Positions 61,532 through 64,000 of a DNA stretch of 64,000 bases are shown in pieces. The position numbers and the translations under genes are program-made. The notes beneath the pieces are model-generated. The model saw only the letters and a program-made list of their open reading frames with translations. It was not told the DNA's origin and searched no databases. The first letter of the stretch is position 1. The number at the start of each line of letters is the position of its first letter. The DNA is from Bacillota bacterium (GTDB lineage: Bacteria; Bacillota; UBA4882; UBA8346): assembly GCA_023402395.1 (NCBI GenBank), contig JAEYGI010000040.1:496001-560000 (forward strand), in the 5' to 3' direction.

Positions 61532-62389
61532 ATGCATGTCAATTTGATTCAAATTCCTTATGACTCCGGGCAATTTATGGTTCGGACCGGTCGCGGTCCG
61601 GAGTATTTTCTCCGCAACGACCTGCCCGAGCGCTTACAAAAATCCGGACACAGCGTAACCATCCAGCGCATCCGTTCCGGCCAAACGGTGGACACCGAAA
61701 TCGGGACTTTTTTTGAGATCAACCGGAAGCTGGCCAAACACCTTCGTACCAATCCCACGCCCGGATTTCCAGTGGTGCTGGCGGGCAATTGCAATACCTG
61801 CGTCGGAACCCTGGCCGGAATCGGGCCGCAAAACACCGGGATCATCTGGTTTGACTCCCACGGCGATTTTAATACGCCGGAGACGACGGTCAGCGGCTTT
61901 TTGGACGGGATGGGCCTGGCGATGGCCACCGGACGGTGCTGGCGTTCACTCCTGCCGAAGATACCCGGATACCAGGCGGTTCCGGACTCACGGGTCATCC
62001 ACGTCGGAGCGCTCGATTTGGATGGCGCGGAGCGGGTGATGCTGCAAGAAGCGGGGATTGCTCTGGTCTCCCCGCGGTTTGGAGCCCCAGGTGATCTGAT
62101 GGCCATGTTTTCAAGCGTGCTGGCTGGATTGAAACAACAGGTCAACCGGGTTTATCTTCATTTTGACCTGGATGTGCTGGAGGTGGGGCGCGCCAAAGCC
62201 AATCAACTGGGCCCTGGTTGCCTATCCGTTGAAACGGTGCTGGACTGCGTGCGGCTGATTGGCGGCCAGTTGGAGATTGCCGCCTGCACCATCGCTTCGG
62301 TCGATCCTTCCTATGATATTGATCGCCGGATCGTGGAGGCGGGAATCCGGATCGTCGAAACCCTTCTTCAGAACAGAAAAGAACGGTAG
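61532..62389 (+). CDS. Arginase/agmatinase-fold protein with incomplete metal site
   Basis: A 285-residue ureohydrolase-fold protein. The D-x-H-x-D motif is present (WFDSHGDFN, D108, H110, D112), as are HFDLDVLE (about residue 210) and a SVDPSYD end. The first metal motif, normally G-G-D-H, reads A84-G-N-C-N-T here, so the histidine that binds the first manganese is missing. Relatives with A-G-N-C-N exist as an uncharacterised arginase-like group. Activity on arginine or agmatine should not be assumed. GGGAGG precedes the ATG. It stands alone between lon and the helicase. Confidence 0.8.
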   Translation: MHVNLIQIPYDSGQFMVRTGRGPEYFLRNDLPERLQKSGHSVTIQRIRSGQTVDTEIGTFFEINRKLAKHLRTNPTPGFPVVLAGNCNTCVGTLAGIGPQNTGIIWFDSHGDFNTPETTVSGFLDGMGLAMATGRCWRSLLPKIPGYQAVPDSRVIHVGALDLDGAERVMLQEAGIALVSPRFGAPGDLMAMFSSVLAGLKQQVNRVYLHFDLDVLEVGRAKANQLGPGCLSVETVLDCVRLIGGQLEIAACTIASVDPSYDIDRRIVEAGIRIVETLLQNRKER

Positions 62390-62541
62390 CATTTTGATTC
62401 GGTTTTATTCATTCGGCCGTTTTGGCCATCGAGTTGACGGCGGAATGGTGATGTAAGGGGTGGAAAGTGGTTATGATATAGGCAACGGCAGATCCTCAAT
62501 ATCCTTGTTTTATCATTCATTAATGCAAAGGAGCCAATCTC

Positions 62542-63780
62542 TTGAGGTCGTTTGAAAGTTTACAGCTTATTCCTCCAATTTTAAAAGCGCTGCAGGCGGA
62601 AGGGTATACCGAACCGACTCCGATTCAGGAACAAGCGATCCCCATTATTTTGCAACGGAAGGACTTGGTCGGCTCGGCCCAGACGGGGACCGGCAAGACG
62701 GCCGCCTTCGCGCTCCCGATTTTGCAGATCTTGACCGGTGAACCCAAAAGCCGTTCGATCAAGGCGTTAATCCTGACTCCTACCCGGGAACTGGCCATTC
62801 AAATCGGAGAGAGTTTCAGCGCTTATGGCAAGTATACCGGCCTCCGGCAAACGGTAATCTACGGCGGAGTTTCACAGAACCTCCAAACCGGGGCGTTAAA
62901 GGCGGGAGTGGATATTTTGGTCGCCACCCCCGGCCGCCTGCTCGATCTGATGGATCAAAAGCTGCTCAGTTTGGACCAGATCAAACTGTTCGTGCTGGAT
63001 GAAGCTGATCGCATGCTCGACATGGGGTTTATCCATGATGTGAAAAAGATAATCAGCCGGCTGCCGGAACGGCGCCAGACCATGCTATTCTCGGCCACCA
63101 TGCCTCCGGAGATCAGGCTGCTGGCGGAGACGATCCTGCGCGATCCGGTCCGGGTGGCGGTGGACCCGGTCTCATCCACAGTCGATGCCATCGAGCAGGC
63201 GGTTTACTTCGTGGACAAGCAGAACAAGAAATCCTTATTGATACATGTCTTGCGCGATCCTTCGATTGTTTCGGCGCTGGTATTTACCAGAACCAAGCAC
63301 GGCGCCGATAAAGTCGCCCGCATGCTGGTCAAGGGAGGAATCCGGGCTGAGGCCATTCACGGCGACAAGTCGCAAACGGCGCGGCAACGCGCCCTGAACA
63401 ACTTTAAGGCCAAGCAGACCCGGGTGCTGGTGGCCACCGATATCGCGGCTCGGGGGATTGATGTGGAGGAGCTGTCCCATGTCATCAATTATGAAATTCC
63501 CAATGTGCCCGAGACCTATGTCCACCGAATCGGGCGCACCGGCCGGGCGGGGCTGAGAGGAATCGCGCTTTCCTTTTGCGACCAGGAGGAAAAAGAATAC
63601 CTGAAAGATATTCATAAACTGATCGCCAAGCCGATCCCGGTCATTGACGAACACCCGTATCCGATGAGTGACAGCGGCCCGCTCGAACCGCAGCGGCCGG
63701 CCCCGAAACGGCCTCCGGCCGGGAAAGCCGGTCCGGTCGGTTATTTCCGGCGAAAAGGCGGCGGCCGGCCGCCTAGGTAA
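62542..63780 (+). CDS. DEAD-box RNA helicase
   Basis: A 412-residue helicase with all core motifs in order: Q motif ([10 protein letters not shown]), motif [13 protein letters not shown], Ia [13 protein letters not shown] as [13 protein letters not shown] in FSATMP, and the second RecA domain with [11 protein letters not shown] and [10 protein letters not shown]. The short basic, Gly/Pro-rich tail (about 375-412, ending [10 protein letters not shown]) is RhlE-like rather than the longer RNA-binding domain of DbpA or CsdA. TTG 62542 has AAAGGAG eight bases upstream. Likely role: ribosome assembly or RNA turnover. Confidence 0.93.
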   Translation: MRSFESLQLIPPILKALQAEGYTEPTPIQEQAIPIILQRKDLVGSAQTGTGKTAAFALPILQILTGEPKSRSIKALILTPTRELAIQIGESFSAYGKYTGLRQTVIYGGVSQNLQTGALKAGVDILVATPGRLLDLMDQKLLSLDQIKLFVLDEADRMLDMGFIHDVKKIISRLPERRQTMLFSATMPPEIRLLAETILRDPVRVAVDPVSSTVDAIEQAVYFVDKQNKKSLLIHVLRDPSIVSALVFTRTKHGADKVARMLVKGGIRAEAIHGDKSQTARQRALNNFKAKQTRVLVATDIAARGIDVEELSHVINYEIPNVPETYVHRIGRTGRAGLRGIALSFCDQEEKEYLKDIHKLIAKPIPVIDEHPYPMSDSGPLEPQRPAPKRPPAGKAGPVGYFRRKGGGRPPR

Positions 63781-63834
63781 AGGATTCCCTTTCCCAAGCT
63801 TAGAGTCGTTGAAACTCATTCAAAGGAGCATTTT

Positions 63835-64000
63835 ATGCAAGACGAACAAGTAGCAGTTTATCTGGACTTTGAAAACCTGGCGATCTCCGCCGAGGAAGTC
63901 TATCCGTCCAAGGATAGACCCCTTCTGATCGAACCGGTGGTCGATTTCGCCACCACCAAGGGCAATGTCTGCATCAAGCGGGCCTATGCCGACTGGTCCA
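63835..64000 (+). CDS. NYN-domain (LabA/DUF88-like) protein, N-terminal part
   Basis: 55 codons are visible before the window ends. VAVYLDFENLAISAEE is the N-terminal strand and acidic motif of NYN/PIN-like nucleases, and IEPVVDFATTKGNVCIKRAYADWS continues the domain. These proteins are putative metal-dependent RNases. AAAGGAG lies seven bases before ATG 63835. It follows the RNA helicase by 54 bases in the same direction, so the two could cooperate in RNA processing. Confidence 0.75.
   Translation, partial: MQDEQVAVYLDFENLAISAEEVYPSKDRPLLIEPVVDFATTKGNVCIKRAYADWS

Overview
The window comes from an anaerobic, endospore-forming, Firmicutes-like bacterium. It carries spoIVA and a PdaB-like cortex deacetylase, the rimP-nusA-ylxR-ylxQ-infB-rbfA-nrnA-truB-ribF order, a TRAP (MtrB) regulator of trp, an oxygen-sensitive sulfatase-maturating radical-SAM enzyme and pyruvate phosphate dikinase. 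TTG and GTG starts are common. No tRNA, rRNA, CRISPR array, prophage or transposase gene was seen. The species is not identified.

1-9.9 kb is an accessory catabolic island: the end of tctB, then tctA and tctC (tripartite tricarboxylate-type uptake), a ROK-family regulator, two cytoplasmic Cys-type sulfatases, a mutarotase-like protein and an anaerobic sulfatase maturase (anSME) with a C-terminal SEC-C motif. A consensus-like promoter bracketed by two near-identical palindromes precedes the sulfatases. Together these suggest import and intracellular desulfation of a small sulfated compound. 9.9-13.1 kb is a patchwork: a 21-bp repeat array, a divergent XRE repressor/24-codon ORF pair with three phased palindromes, a GNAT pseudogene, a cupin, a cyclase-family protein and a small zinc ribbon.

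13.3-26.6 kb holds dnaE, NAD-malic enzyme, a TrkA-C membrane protein and the most striking unit of the window: mtrB (TRAP) behind a perfect TTGACA-17-TATAAT promoter, then an 11-triplet NAG leader overlapping an antiterminator/terminator pair, then a complete trp operon. Its first gene is an in-frame fusion of DAHP synthase to anthranilate synthase component I, followed by trpG-trpD-trpC-trpF-trpB-trpA. The TRAP gene thus lies in cis, directly upstream of the operon it should attenuate, and TRAP would also control entry into the shikimate pathway.

26.7-32.8 kb has an orphan histidine kinase, a second 21-bp-period array, uncharacterised membrane and TPR proteins, and an IclR regulator. 32.8-41.6 kb is the translation/ribosome-maturation operon. 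41.7-46.5 kb has lactate permease, pyruvate phosphate dikinase and a small membrane protein. 47.3-56 kb is a conserved block: a DUF512 radical SAM protein, der, plsY, gpsA, spoIVA, HU and pdaB. The end holds lepB, an ABC-F protein, lon, an arginase-fold protein, a DEAD-box helicase and a truncated NYN-domain gene.

Two repeat families link distant intergenic regions. One is a 21-bp-period family (two helical turns per unit) with three arrays near 10.1, 28.9 and 55.6 kb; the last two are collinear over about ten units in opposite orientation. The other is a 60-76 bp palindromic element with GTGATAAAGTC ends, present at 26.7 kb and inverted at 58.8 kb.
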